Part shown: positions 12,643-25,345 of the stretch, one piece after another
Numbering within the stretch: the stretch's first letter is position 1
Layout: every line of letters begins with the position of its first letter
Assembly: GCF_001540865.1 (NCBI RefSeq)
Contig: NC_033626.1
Coordinates: 549,356-613,355, forward strand
Length of the DNA stretch: 64,000 bases
Reading direction: 5' to 3'
Source: Ananas comosus
Taxonomy: Eukaryota > Streptophyta > Magnoliopsida > Poales > Bromeliaceae
Position numbers and translations under genes: made by a program
The notes under the pieces: generated by a model
What the model was told of the DNA's origin: nothing
Database searches by the model: none
The model's input: only the letters and a program-made list of their open reading frames with translations

Positions 12643-15550
12643 TGGCAAAACTATGTTATATTGCAGTACCATACTCTCGAAAGGTTGCTTTGATGTTCTC
12701 GGTCACTATAGCCGTCTTAAATTGCACTTTTGTAGAGATTGTGATATGAAATTTCGTGTAGCCGAGTGTGTTTTGAATTGAACATTAAAGATCCTGAAAT
12801 GTACTTTGATAGTTCATTCATTTACTCAAATCAGGACTGCTTATTTGCTGCACAATTGCTTCTGCTTATGTTTATGATAGATTTTAGGAAACTTGAGCTA
12901 ATATTATGTAAATGTCAAGTTTATGAAGCCACAAAAATAATGCTTTTAGTTACTAAACATTTGAATCTGTCCAGTTTGTAAATGGTGTGAAATGCTACTG
13001 ATGTGACTTCTGATCCAATCTCTACTTTCTTGTGTTGTTGTGCATTGTGACCCATATTCAGCCTAAACTAATTGAGATTATTTTGTTTAGTTTGTCCGGT
13101 GTGTGCAACTGTAGATGTGACGGAGATAGATTTGGTTTAGTTATGCAATAGTGGTGCCGAATTGGGTCATTTGAATCCTACTAGTGAGTCAATTGAGTCT
13201 GCTAGACTTCTATATATGCTCAGGGAAGTTCTATGTTCAACCGGATTGGTAATTGGTCGACATCATTTGGATTTGAATATGTAGTTATTCAGTTTGTTCA
13301 TAGAGTGGGGTTAACTACATTATTGGATGGTGAAGTTAGCTAACATTTTCAAGAGATTTGGCAATGAGATATTTGCTTGAGAAGTGAATTGACACAATCC
13401 AACTCATTTTAGACTAGTTTACAGTAAGATTTTAGTAATTTGCCGAATTGGTATCAGTCTGCGTGAGGGTAAGCTAGGTTTGAATTAATAGAGCATTATC
13501 TCCACAATTTGGTCATTTGATTCAATTACTGAGCTAATTGAATCACTTCGTATCAATATGGGTGATTCAATAATTGTCTGATTTGAATATGAGTTGCTCT
13601 TCTCATTATTGAGAATTTTTTAGTTTTTTTAGATTTTTCTTCTTTTTTTTCCTCCAGAAGTTCACATCCATAGCTTCTGGTGTTACCATTAGGGACTAAT
13701 CCATCCATAATTTCCGGCGTTACCAATTAGGAGTAACTGATTGATAGTTTCCGAAATAGTTGTGAAATTCTTCATTTTGATTTTGTCGCAAGTATAAAGT
13801 AGTTAGAGTTGGAAAATGAGGACTGACAATTTGCATGTGAACTTGAAGAAATTCATGAAGTTTGTATTTGGCTTTACATGTACAATGCATGATGCTGGTA
13901 GTGTTTTTGATGAAAATGTTTTGCTCGAGAGGCTTTTGATAACTTTGTCATCTTTAATGCTTCTTTCTTTGTGTCGTCGCAGTAGATTCTTTTATTGCAT
14001 CGCTCGAGTCGTTCGCTTGATCCAGTGTGATTTAAAGTGGCCTGTTCTTCTATTGATAGATTAAATTAGACTTTGATCTTATCTGAGATGTGTGGGCTCC
14101 TGGTCAGGGTCATGTTTCATGAATGCCCCTTCAGTATGAATGCTATAAGAAATATAGTCTATATGTAGAATGGATCTCACAACTTTGTTATGTAGATGGA
14201 TTCTTCTTTTAAATGATTCAGATGAGAGATATGATTAACTTTGATGCTCAACATGTATAATTGTATGCATTTCCTACATTGTATGTGATTGTTGATTAAA
14301 TATGGATGTTCCTTTTTACCCTATATGGATCAAGCTATCCTCTTTTTTGTTATCCTTTCTCTTTTGAGGAGGAATTTGCCAGGGAAAATATTTAGATCTC
14401 AATTTTAAATCTATTTGAGAAAGTAATTTCAAAAATGGCTGAAGTGGGGGAATAATTTTTTTTGTAATAATTGAAAGATCAGGAAAAGCTGACCAAGCAC
14501 ATGCGAGTCCCCATGTTCTCACTCACCAGTCACCAAACAAAAAGATAAATATGGGAAAAAAAGAAAAAAAGAAAAAAAAAGGAAACAGAGAAAAAATAAA
14601 GCAGAAAAAAAAAAAGGAAAAGTGAGTCCCATATAAAGCCAAGTGACTAAGCACATGGACTATACTCATCACCCAATAAGTTGTTAATTTGTCCTTGTAA
14701 CACCTTTTAGTGATTGTTTTGTTATTTTGGATCTCAAACTATGTTACAAGCACAATTATAAGCAAGTTCAAATTTTTATTAAACTGCTGTAGTTGTATCT
14801 ACATGTTATATTTAGACCAGCAAATTAAAATTTAACTGCTGCATTTCGAGCTGCATTCAAATTAGGAGCAGTTGAAAATGCTGCGGTTGTAGGGTAATAA
14901 CATACAGAAGATAATGTTACCTACCTTATAAGATTTTAAGACATAAAAATAGATCTTTATAATATACTTTCATCATTTTATATATTAAAATAATAAAATT
15001 CGTAGGCGACAGAAAACGAATTTGTGTATCTCATCGCTTTTGCTAATATACAACCACCAAACGAGAAAAATGTAAATATAATTGTTGTATTTTCAACATC
15101 ATGCATCTTTAATTATATTATATTTTTTAATAATATTTGTAAATCATAATCAAACTCGCCCTTAAATATTATTTCCGTGCTAAGAGCGATCTGTGAAATT
15201 TTTAAAAGAAAATAGTATATATGCACTCTATATGTAGAGTGTAAATTTTTCATGAACCTAGTTAAGGGTTTAGATAATTTTTGAGATTTTTGGTATTAAA
15301 TAATAATATGAGTAGTAAGTAAATATTAGTTTTTAAATGACTAAGATATAAGATTTACGCCGTATATATAGAGAGAGTCTTCTATATAGCCACTTTGTCA
15401 CCAATTTTTTAACCAATTAAATTTTTTTATGAAAAAAAATACAATATAAATATTTTTCTAAAAATTATGATGGCGTAAGTGAATTCTAGGAATTAAATAA
15501 GATAGGTTGAAGACACCATATTATCTATGTGATTGCAATATTTTAGACCT
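12643..15550. other. Intergenic, RTF2 3' UTR then AT-rich DNA
   Basis: Includes the RTF2 3' UTR and then AT-rich sequence without a supported gene. Purine-rich A/G runs occur at 14551-14625. ORFs such as 13816-14064 show no recognisable domain. Confidence 0.5.
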
Positions 15551-15559
15551 TATATATAG

Positions 15560-15788
15560 AGAGTTCGGCTATTATAATCTTATGAGTATAGATATTTTTA
15601 TACTCATAAGTTTTGGGCAGTTAATGATAGTGGTCCCGAATTAGAATAATTGTGGTCCCTTAGGGTTAAGTAAATGGTTGGTTGAACAATATGAGCTAAT
15701 AGATGAAAATAGTTAAAGAGGTAGATATAGCGGTCAAAAACTTATAAGTACAAAAAGGTTTATATTCATAGAGTATAGTAGTACTAGC
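15560..15788. mobile_element. Foldback MITE-like element (family A variant)
   Basis: Inverted ends: CTTATGAGTATAGA near 15578 and the related TATATTCATAGAGTATAG near 15760. The interior shares words with the family A elements that follow (GATAGTGGTCCC, then TGAAAATAGTTAAAGAGGTAGAT). It has no coding capacity. Boundaries are approximate. Confidence 0.55.

Positions 15789-15803
<15 letters not shown>

Positions 15804-15845
<42 letters not shown>
15804..15845. repeat. (GA)n microsatellite
   Basis: About 21 uninterrupted GA units next to a (TA)n tract, lying between two foldback elements. Confidence 0.95.
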
Positions 15846-15847
<2 letters not shown>

Positions 15848-16076
15848 CGACTGAGATACTATCGATAGCACTAAGCTAGCGTTTGGTGTTATCAAGTTTT
15901 CTGCCGTTGATTTAACCATTTGACTATTTTCACCGTTAGATTATACTATTAAACCAATAACTCACTCAATCCTAGAGGACCCACATCATTCTAATCGTAC
16001 ATTTTTTCATTCAAGAGTCGAAAACCTAATAACACCAATAATTTGGTGCTATTGATAATATTCCCGTCTAGGTCTA
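15846..16076. mobile_element. Family A foldback MITE, copy 1
   Basis: Starts TCCGACTGAGATACTATCGA and ends with the inverted counterpart (TTTGGTGCTATTGATAATAT). The interior has the family's words TTTAACCATTTGACTATTTT and AGAGGACCCACATCATT. About 230 bp and non-coding. Related copies lie at 16091, 25683, 30477 and 35851. Confidence 0.7.
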
Positions 16077-16090
16077 TATATATACACACA

Positions 16091-16335
16091 CTACTATATT
16101 GTAATAGTACCAAGCACTTTATGCTATTAGGTTTTCAGCTCTTGAATAAAGAGATGTGCATTTAAAATGATAGTGGTCCCTGATTTGGATAACAGTAATC
16201 CTCTAGGATTGAATGTGCAGTTGGTTGAATAATATGATATAATGAATGAAAATGATCAAAAGAATAAATCTAACGGTAGGAAATTTGATAGCACCAAGCA
16301 TTTAGTACTATCGGCAATATGGTAACCGGACTCTC
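16091..16335. mobile_element. Family A foldback MITE, copy 2 (opposite orientation)
   Basis: Begins CTACTATATTGTAATAGTAC and ends AGTACTATCGGCAATATGG then CCGGACTCTC. Its interior matches copy 1 in reverse orientation. Adjacent to copy 1, making a head-to-head pair. Confidence 0.65.
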
Positions 16336-18840
16336 TCTATTAGTGTATATAGATATGTATGTGTGCAAGTAACATTACTCAATTTCAAAACGAATATTCA
16401 TTAGCTTACTATGCGCACATAATTGAAGGAATCTAAACTTAGACATAATAATAATTTGGATATAAAGAGATAAAGCACTACACATAATTTTACTTTTAAT
16501 TTTGACAAGCCATATGATCTTTTCCATGGAAACTTCAAATTGGACTTGTGTTGCACTGATGTCTTTGTCCGAACCAGATCTGATGATCCAAGGACATTTC
16601 CTCTGCGTACCACAAACAAGAATCTAAAAAATAAAATAAACTAAAAAGTTTTAATTAACAAACCTTTTTTCTTTTTTTCTCCAATTTAAGATAAGGACAC
16701 ATGTTGACTCATTAATGATGGATCTACACGTCCAAATGCAGCGTCCGTTTCATTATTATTATTATTATGGCTTTTACAAAGCAAGTTGCTGTGAAAGTTT
16801 ACTGAGTGTTGTACGTCTCCTAACAATTATAGGAATAGGAGGACAAAAAATAAAAAAAAAAAAAGTTTGATAGTTTTGTGCATATTTAAGAATTGTTTGG
16901 CCTGATTATAGCTTACTTAGAAATTATTAAAATATTTTTTAACGACATTTTGATACTGGAAAAGCATAAACTTCGAAGAAGCGAAAAAAAAAAAAAAAAA
17001 AAGAGGTTGCGAATATTTGCTAGTACAATTTCAAGTACTCCACGTACACGCCGATTGTGAGTTCTGTGAGCGCGACTTCGCTTCTCATTTTATCAAAATC
17101 AAATGACTGATTTACTGTACAATTGTTAGCGGAAGTTCGACTAATCTCGCGATTCTACTGCGAAAACAAACAACATCACTTATGACTTTCTCAAAGTCGA
17201 TCATGAGCTCAATGTTTAAGATCAACGAAAACAAACAGATCCTCAGCTGTGCTCTTTTAGTATTAATGCACGAAAAACCAAACCTCTCCAAAAAAAAATT
17301 AGTAATTGATACATCAAGAGCAGTTTTTAATAGTACCAAATCAGATATATTATATCCAATAATAATTTAAACTTCTTCACTCCGGATATATTAGGTAAAT
17401 TATAATTTGCTCCCATATGATTTAACATGTTTTAATTTTTACTCCCTATGCTTTAAAAAATATATTTAACCTTTTTGCTTACCATGCCTTAAAAAATAAT
17501 TAAGTTATAATTTTTTAAAATATATTATAATAATAATAATAAAGTAAAAAATATGATAGGAACTCGTGCATCATGTGTGTCGCCAAATTTTGCAAAATTT
17601 TGTGATATATATATATATATATATATCTCTGATTCTATGGACGTGGTCTCACTTTCCAACGCGCATTTTAGCACTTTACCCCACCACTCATCATTTATTT
17701 ACAATTTTTCTAAAAATTATATTTGTTGTCCTTTTCGGAGTACACCATCCAATGTTCATAAGGAACCATAGCCCATTGGAATGGAATATCTCATGTGGGA
17801 CCCAAAATAATAACTATAATAATAATAATAATAAAACAAAATAATAATTAGATAGAGAGGAATTTAATAAATAAATAAACAAACAAATAGTGTTTCTAAG
17901 GGTGCAATGCACCATCATCATTAATTTTGTTGTTTAAAAAAAGCCAACATTCTATTGTGTAGTGAGAGGCCAGATTGAATGAGGATAAGCTCGAAATGAC
18001 GTGGGGTCGGATTGGACTGAATCGTGTTCGAAAATGGCGCAAGGTTGGTTCGACTAAGTTACAATTGATATCCGTAAGCAACGTATTTATATAGTTTAAA
18101 TAAATTGATCGTATCTTTTTAACAGCTAGAGTTTCGATTGTCGCACGCTACGAATTTATGTATGTGCTCGGGGAGAGGATTGTTGGTTTAATGGAGCCAG
18201 CATCCTGCGCTGTGGTGGCCGGTGAGAAACCAAATTGAGTCGAAACATGTTCGACATGACGGAAGGTCAAATTGAGCTGAGTCAATTCGAAATAGCATAT
18301 CGAAATCCGTTGGCGCTTTACCTATATGCTAAAGTGAATTGTTTATATCTTTTTGACAACTCGAATTTTTCGGATTAACAATTAACGCCAACGATCTGAC
18401 AAACTTTAGTAGCAATTTTTTATTTTTTAAAAAATTAAATACGATAAATTCATTATATATTGTGTTTCGCATTTTATTTTTCTACAATTTATCGTATATT
18501 GAATTTTAAAAATATTTAAAATTTTATTCCGAATATGTCAACGCCCTTGTCATCCCTGTTTCCAATGGTAATTTTTGTTGGAATTAATATTAAATTAAAT
18601 TTTAAGTTATATTTTTTTTATTCGTCACATATTCGAGGCGGATAAGAGTAGGTTAATTTTTATATATTTGAATCGAGCTCTCAACTGAAATTTAGTTCAT
18701 ATGATTTTAATTTTTTTCTTATTTTCATATCCGTATTTACTCTCACTCAAATCATTCTTATCGTAGAATCACAACCGTCCATTATAAGTGTTCCAATTTA
18801 TTATAGATCTAGCATTTTCTTTTTTACGCACCCTAATTAG
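16336..18840. other. AT-rich intergenic DNA
   Basis: No gene recognised. Contains (ATT)n near 16751, an (AT)n tract at about 17606-17625, an (AAT)n run near 17817-17833 and poly-A runs. Small ORFs lack domains or codon-use support. Confidence 0.5.
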
Positions 18841-18899
18841 TAATAATCAAATTAGTTTAAATTAATAAAGCAAATTAATTTAAAATTTGAAATTAAGTT

Positions 18900-19150
18900 G
18901 AATAAACTAAAAAGCTCCACGTCACTCTCGCGAGGCTCGAGGTGACCAAAGTCGGTACCTTCTCCGCGGGCCCCGCCACGTTCGAAAACCAAACGGACAC
19001 GTGTCGCGTTATGAATGGAGAGACGACGAGGGCCCACGCTCCTCGCTCAGCCTGTTGGATCGCGACGCGTGGGCTTTAAATATCGGGCGTAACCGACACC
19101 AGCAGTTCACCGCACCGTTGCTCGCCCGTGCTCTCCATTGCTTTCTAAAG
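18900..19150 (+). promoter_or_regulatory. Promoter-like GC-rich patch without a following gene
   Basis: A GC-rich island in AT-rich DNA holds GGACACGTGTCGC (near 18991), a G-box/ABRE-type element. About 80 bp downstream is a TATA-like CTTTAAATATC (near 19073), then a C-rich leader ending GCTCTCCATTGC. No ORF with coding character follows within 1.4 kb. It may be the remains of a stress-type gene promoter or serve an unannotated transcript. Confidence 0.45.
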
Positions 19151-20143
19151 TAAAATTTACGGAGAAGTCCCTGTAATATATTAAATTCTTATTTGATTCT
19201 TATTTTAATTGTGAAGGGCTACAAATGCTGCACTGATACACTTGTTGAAAAACATTTTACCTTTTTCTTGAGAAAATAATCATTTTACATTCTATTTTTG
19301 TAAAATAAATTAATTTGATATATAATTTTGAACAAAGTCTAAAAGTTTATTTCATGAATGAATTAAATTATATTTACAGATCAGATATTAAAGATTAGTA
19401 TATGTCAAAGTTTGATGTTGATCTATTTGTTATGATTTTTGCGATAAAATTTTTACTAAGTTATAAATATATATGGTGTGAAAATAATTAAATACAGTGA
19501 ATTACAAAAAGGACCTGTTTAATAGAACGCAATGAATGTTAGAAACTGAAATAATGATCTTTATAACTTTTTAAATTCTTGATTGGTATTTTGATGCATT
19601 GTATATGATGATAAAAAATGATAAGAGGTTCTTTTTTGTTTATTTATTTTTGTAATGAAATATTACGCATATCATATTTTTTTTATTAATATGTAATTTC
19701 TGTTGTCTTATTGAAACCAAAAAATTATATTTCCACATGCTATCATCCCGACTCCTTTCGATCTAACATTGTTGGCGCTTTTTTAATATTAACGACCCAT
19801 TTGGTATTGAAATCAGTCTAACACTTAATGCAGTTATATATTACATATCGTAATCGACTCATTGCAATACACCGAATATAATATTACGTACCAAAATAAA
19901 TATCATATATCTGACTGAACAAAATTTTGATAAGAATTGTCCCACTAATATGAAAGACGATCACATTCACTGTTCAGCTGCTTTGAAATTCGTGCTAATT
20001 TATGTGATAAAATAGTAAATATGATAGTCTCGCGTCGAGAACAGTCAGTATTAAAATTTTATTCTTTTTTTTTATCGTATGTAGCGCAATTTTATCACAA
20101 TTCAAAACAGAGGACGAGAGGTGTAAAGACATATAGCGATTAT
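19151..20143. other. AT-rich intergenic DNA before CAF1
   Basis: Nothing recognisable apart from AT-rich sequence and short T runs. Confidence 0.5.
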
Positions 20144-20603
20144 TTGTGTTTTTGAGTGGGGACATGTGTTTTTGAGTGGGGACAAAAAAGTGAAAATTCC
20201 AGGGAGGGAGTTGATATAAAGGAATAGTACAGGGGCTTATCCGCGCAATTTTACCTCCCCTTCTCCTCTTCTAATTCCTCGCCGCCCCAATCCTCGTCAT
20301 TTCACCTCTCTCTCTTTATCGCTCTTTCGACTCTTCTTCGCTTCACCTTCCTCTCGCCGACGCCGATGCGATTTTGAAAACGAGTAAACCCTAGCTCAGG
20401 GGAACGACGACGACGTTCTCCGCATCCTCATCATCGCCCACCCCCTTTGACCCCGCGCATCCCCCCTTCAAAATCCCCACAAACCCTAGTTTCCTCTCCC
20501 CAGATCCACGCCGATCGTGCCCGAATCCCCCCTCGCCCGCGCTAGATCCGTGCTCTCCGTCCCCGATTCCTAGGGTTTCCGCGAGGTTTTGGATGGTCCG
20601 GAG
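20144..20603 (+). promoter_or_regulatory. CAF1 promoter and 5' UTR
   Basis: A 20-bp perfect tandem repeat (TGTGTTTTTGAGTGGGGACA, about 20145-20184) lies just upstream of a TATA box (GATATAAAGG, about 20213). A CT-rich leader and AAACCCTAG words follow before the ATG at 20604. The repeat is close enough to the TATA box to be a duplicated promoter element (inference). Confidence 0.6.
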
Positions 20604-21434
20604 ATGTCGAGCGCGATCCTGCCGAAGAACGAGACGGTGCAGATCCGCGAGGTGTGGGGCGAGAACCTCGAGTCGGAGTTCGCCCTGATCCGCGACATCG
20701 TCGACGAGTTCCCGTACGTGGCGATGGACACGGAGTTCCCCGGGATCGTCCTCCGCCCCCTCGGGAGCTTCAAGACCAACTCCGACTTCAACTACGCCAC
20801 CCTCAAGGCCAACGTCGACCTGCTCAAGCTCATCCAGCTCGGCCTCACCTTCTCCGACGCCGCCGGCAACCTCCCCACCTGCGGCACCGGCCGCGGCTGC
20901 GTCTGGCAGTTCAATTTCCGCGAGTTCGACGCCCACCGCGACGTCTACGCCTCCGACTCCATCGAGCTCCTCCGCCAGAGCGGCATCGACTTCAAGAAGA
21001 ACAACGAGAAGGGCATCGACGCCCACCGCTTCGCCGAGCTGCTCATGTCGTCCGGCATCGTGCTCAACGACTCCGTCCACTGGGTCACCTTCCACAGCGG
21101 CTACGACTTCGGCTACCTCCTCAAGCTCCTCACTTGCCAGAACCTCCCCGACACCCAGGCCGGCTTCTTCGCCCTCATCAAGATCTACTTCCCCATGGTC
21201 TACGACATCAAGCACCTCATGAAGTTCTGCAACAGCCTCCACGGGGGCCTCAACAAGCTCGCCGAATTGCTCGAAGTCGAGCGCGTCGGGATCTGCCACC
21301 AGGCCGGGTCCGATAGCTTGCTCACGTCCTGTACCTTCAGGAAGTTGAAGGAGTCGTTCTTCAACGGCTCCACCGAAAAGTACGCCGGCGTGTTGTATGG
21401 TCTCGGTGTGGAGAATGGGTTGAACACTCATTGA
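20604..21434 (+). CDS. CAF1: CCR4-associated factor 1 (CAF1/POP2) deadenylase, 276 aa, intronless
   Basis: Catalytic 3'-5' poly(A) ribonuclease of the CCR4-NOT complex, which shortens mRNA tails in the cytoplasm. It is a DEDD-family nuclease: D42 and E44 in [10 protein letters not shown]168 in [11 protein letters not shown], and H232/D237 in [11 protein letters not shown]. Other family signatures are [16 protein letters not shown] and [11 protein letters not shown]. Its length matches plant CAF1 proteins. The start is the ATG at 20604 ([18 protein letters not shown]); an in-frame TTG at 20589 is not a credible start. It is intronless, like most plant CAF1 genes, and has very high third-position GC. 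An AATAAA lies only about 30 nt after the stop, so the true poly(A) site is uncertain. Confidence 0.97.
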   Translation: MSSAILPKNETVQIREVWGENLESEFALIRDIVDEFPYVAMDTEFPGIVLRPLGSFKTNSDFNYATLKANVDLLKLIQLGLTFSDAAGNLPTCGTGRGCVWQFNFREFDAHRDVYASDSIELLRQSGIDFKKNNEKGIDAHRFAELLMSSGIVLNDSVHWVTFHSGYDFGYLLKLLTCQNLPDTQAGFFALIKIYFPMVYDIKHLMKFCNSLHGGLNKLAELLEVERVGICHQAGSDSLLTSCTFRKLKESFFNGSTEKYAGVLYGLGVENGLNTH

Positions 21435-24400
21435 GTGGGGAAAAAAAGGAGAAAACTTTATTCTAATAAAATATGAATTAATGAAAAGATAGTCTGTTTG
21501 GTGAAAATATATTTCTCATTTCCGTGTCGATTTGTTCGTTTTGGTGCAATTTGCTTTAGATATGTTAATTAGATGCGCAAAGGCATTGGCTTTAATTGAT
21601 TCTATGGTCTACTTCTTATTGGGCTGAATTAGGTATTAATCCTCACGAGTTCAATTGTTCGAGTTTTATGACAATTCTCTAGGATATTCTGGTTAAGTTT
21701 AGATAATACACTAGTGCCACTATAAATTAGTTAAACATTTCATACAGATATTTTCCTTTTACAGAGTGGTATACCTTATAGGTAAGTTTGTTACTTCATT
21801 CTATTTGATCTCTTTAAATAAGCTTTTTAGCTTTTTTTTGTTTTAGGATTTAGGATAACCAATTGTTTAGGGTCGTAAATGATGAGTGTCTTTGTTTTTT
21901 CTTGTTTTTTGAGAGCAATGATGAGTGCTTATGTTTCTTCACTTTTAAGTATGTTCTCTTTCTCTGTTTGATGCTTTTCATCATTATGCATGTGTGTGAT
22001 TAATTTGCATTGTTTTTTCTTTTTACCAAGTGAAAAATTTTATGTTGTTCTGCTGTACTTCAACCGGGCTTAAGTTATTTGAATTCTTGGCGAATGCATT
22101 TTATGTTTGTATCTTTCGCTGTTACTTTTCCGCATCCTGACATAGAATGCCAGGTACTGTTCTGAGACAGTGCCACACTGAATTCCTTAGTTTCAGCTGA
22201 ATATGTTGTATCTTTACTTTCATAGTTTAAGATTCTTTTGGAAGCTATCCATTTTTTATTTCATCAGAATTTCATGTTTAAATTTGTTGTTGCTCATCTT
22301 AAATTCTCGGACCAATACTTTTATCCTTGTGTGCTTATGCGTATCTTAAGCAAAGCAAGAGGGCGTCTACCTTCTCCCAATTGCATCAAAAAATGGATGA
22401 CTCTAGATTTATCAATGTTAGTGTTATTCTCTACGTTAAGTTCCTTAGTCACCAAATAAGGCAACGTAGGAAGAGCTGCATATCGCAAAGTATTAAGCCG
22501 CATTAATTGTAAAATATAGATTTCAAGCTTGAAATGGCAAGAAAGGTATAACTTTGCTTCTCAACCTGTGTTACTTTTGTTCTGTTGTTCAGGGTTCTTT
22601 TGTTTTTTTTTTAGTTTATTGGGATTCTTGTTTTTGATTCTAGGAAGAAGGTCGGAGTCCGTCTTCTGTGAGAGTAACCATACTTATATCTGATTGTAAT
22701 GTTTGAACATATGGTCCCTTTCGTGCTTATTTATTGAAGTATTGGTGGGTGCGTCTCTGCGGGAAAATCTGAAAGAGGAGTGACTAGATGGAGCGAGTGA
22801 TTCTGAATTACCTGGATCTCATTCCAATCAGTGATTACTATTATTAGGCTAGTTGGATGGGAGTATGTTATGTACACTTTGCTAGAAAACATGAAGAGTG
22901 ATGTCCTCAAAGTGTCATGCTTCATTTTTATGCCGTGGACTATGACAACTTCTTTGTTGATAGAATTCCTGATACTGTTACATGGTTTTCTATTTAATTG
23001 AGGATCTAATATTGCTGCAAGTGTAACTGTTTGAAGAGCCACTTAGGGAAGGATCTGAAGATGAAATGGTTATTAAGAGGTTATCGAGAGTTTGATACTT
23101 TGGAGCATCATGTTTGTTACCTGTGTTGTGCATGCCAGTGAGAGATAGATCTTTGTCAAGAGCTTTTCGTATCATTTAAAACTTTCGCATGATTTTTCAT
23201 TTAATGGAGATGCTACTGCTGCTGGTAACTATATCAGTTACTTATTAATTCAGTGTTTGACATTGAGCTTCGTTTGGTTCTTTTACAGTGTTCGACATTG
23301 AGCTTCGTTTGGTTCTTTTGCTTAACTGTAAAGTATAAAGGAGATGCAACACTAAATTATGCTTTCATCATCTTTTTTCCGTACGCAAACTAATCCTTGT
23401 CTAAAGACTTTCCTAGAGGATAGCTCCTGAGTTGTGCAAGCCTTAATGTGTGTTTAGTTTATTTAACTACTAATATCACTTGCAAGTTTTATCGCAAGTC
23501 ACCCCTTTATTACCTGGTGTTGCTTCGGTAGAACTTTGACGCTGCGACTAAAGAGAGAGGTGATGTTTGGTTGACATTCTGGCTGGTAATATGTTTTTCT
23601 TCTGTCTTCAAGTTGTGCACTTATTGTTGTGAGACTACTGGAATGAAGAGAGGATGACGACAAATCTGACAATTTGATGTCTCAATTGCAAGTTCAATTG
23701 CTTCTGATGCCAAAATGGTACTTTGCTAGTGAGCTGGTATTGAATTTTTTCTTCTTTTCTTCGCAGAGGTAATTATCATACGTACTCGCCTTCGAGATTT
23801 GTTCGCATGTGGATAAAATCATGTATTTGCTGCTTCTGCTTCCATGGGCTTATGCCCAAAGTGCTTCTTCTGATAGCTTCATATTATATGCCTGTTATAA
23901 GTCTATGAGCATCATTGAATGTGGATGTAGCTGCTACTAAAGAATCCTGTCTAGAAGTTGGCTCATGTACTGCAACATCTGATGTTTCTGGTGCAGTATT
24001 GGGTTTTTTTATATTCATGATTTTTCCTTTTTTTTTCTTTTTTTTTGTGTGTTTCACTTCACGGCGACCGCACTATTTAGCGGCTTTCACTGCTGTTTGG
24101 TGTTATTCGGATTCCTTATTTTTATTGCATGCATGTTTTCGCTTCGCTGATGTTGTTTTCGTATCTGCAAGACTTGGTTATTTCAATTTCCTCTTTATTA
24201 GGTATTTGTTGCTATTGTTTGTTTTTCTGTTTCTTTTTTTTTTTTTTCCAATTGTAGAACTCCATTCATTTTCTTTTCCTTCGGTTGCCAAAACTTCGCA
24301 GATTGGATGATAATATTTTAAGCTCTTTAAATAATTTAAATTCATTATTTTTAACAAAATTATTTATGATTTTAATTTAATGAATGGTTAACTCAATCGT

Positions 24401-24460
24401 TTAAAATTAATTGGCAACTGTACAGCATTAAATCTGACACTTCACGATTTCCGAGGCGGT
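21435..24460. other. T-rich intergenic region downstream of CAF1
   Basis: No gene recognised. It holds a 36-bp tandem repeat (23251-23320, CATTGAGCTTCGTTTGGTTC in both copies) and several T-runs. The strongly T-rich plus strand resembles transcribed non-coding DNA or intron sequence, but no splice structure can be supported. Confidence 0.45.
23251..23320. repeat. 36-bp tandem duplication
   Basis: Two adjacent near-identical copies, each containing GACATTGAGCTTCGTTTGG, with a period of 36 bp. Confidence 0.85.
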
Positions 24461-24822
24461 TGGGGGCAATGATGAAGAAAGGGGAAGAGAGGAGGGGCAT
24501 TTCCGTCAATGTAACTTTTCTGATCACGCACGAACAACGACGAGCGAGAAAGAGGGGAAGGGCAATTTTGGAAATTCGTGTAGTCGGATTATTCTAGATT
24601 CTTGATCACGGCCCTCCGTTACCCATCCAACGGCTTTGATTCGCCATGAAAACACTAAATAAAACCAACGAGCCCTACGCCCACCTCTTTGTCTTCTTCG
24701 TCGTCTTCTTCTTCCCCAGAAACCCTAATTCGGAGGTAGCGCGTTCTCTCTCTCTCTCGCTCGCTATTTGAGCAGCAATGGCGGAGGAGGAGCGTGTTCT
24801 CCATGCGATCCCTCATCTCATC

Positions 24823-24864
<42 letters not shown>

Positions 24865-25130
24865 TTTCGCAACAATGGCGGAGGAGGAGCGTGGTCTCCA
24901 TGCGACCCCTCGCCTCGTCCACCTCATCGCGCGTCCGCATACGACGCCGACTATGAGGCAACAAGCTACTGCTATGAACCCTAGTATCCTCGGTGGGTGC
25001 GGTGGCCGGAGGGCCTAGCGCCGCCGCGGCGCACCGGGAGGGGTTTGAAGCCAAATCCTAGACCTGGTCCACCGCGCCATCCGTGGACCGAGCCAATCGG
25101 ATCGCATCCTGTGGAAATTGTATGTAAGCG
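24460..25130 (+). promoter_or_regulatory. Telo-box promoter and putative first exon of an unidentified transcript
   Basis: A GC-richer block has housekeeping-promoter features: CT-rich initiator DNA and AAACCCTAATTCGG (24721). A leader and an ATG at 24778 follow. A segment of about 37 bp starting ATGGCGGAGGAGGAGCGTG is present twice (24778 and 24874), separated by a (CT)n tract. The downstream frame (MAEEERGLHATPRLVHLIAR) stops at about 25018. A later piece at 25040-25130 (PPRHPWTEPIG) is open in another frame. I do not recognise the protein. It could be exon 1 of a non-coding RNA, a decayed gene or a gene with distant exons. Confidence 0.4.
24826..24862. repeat. (CT)n microsatellite between duplicated start segments
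   Basis: About 18 CT units between the two copies of the MAEEER-encoding segment. Confidence 0.95.
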
Positions 25131-25227
25131 TTGCACTATTCTTTCTTTTCCTCATCACAATGAACATATCCTTCAAAAATTTTCATTCATTTTCTTTTTT
25201 CCCCAATGGATCATGAAAAAAGAAAGG

Positions 25228-25345
25228 GTAAACTTCAAATTGCCCCCCGTGTTTTAGCTCATTTTTACTTTGCCACTCCGTGATTCCAAAAGTTTTACTC
25301 TTTTTTGCTCCCCTGTGGTTTATAGCTCATTTTCCATTTAGGGTC
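25228..25345. mobile_element. Family C MITE terminal fragment
   Basis: Begins GGGTAAACTTCAAATTGCC, the terminal word of the family C elements seen at 27930, 31047, 31288, 37260 and (inverted) 60181. Only one end is present. Confidence 0.45.

Noticed and set aside
20391..21431. Long minus-strand ORF (346 codons) opposite CAF1
   Set aside because: It is the mirror of a GC-rich coding exon; its Glu/Val/Gly/Ala-only composition and lack of domains mark it as an antisense shadow.
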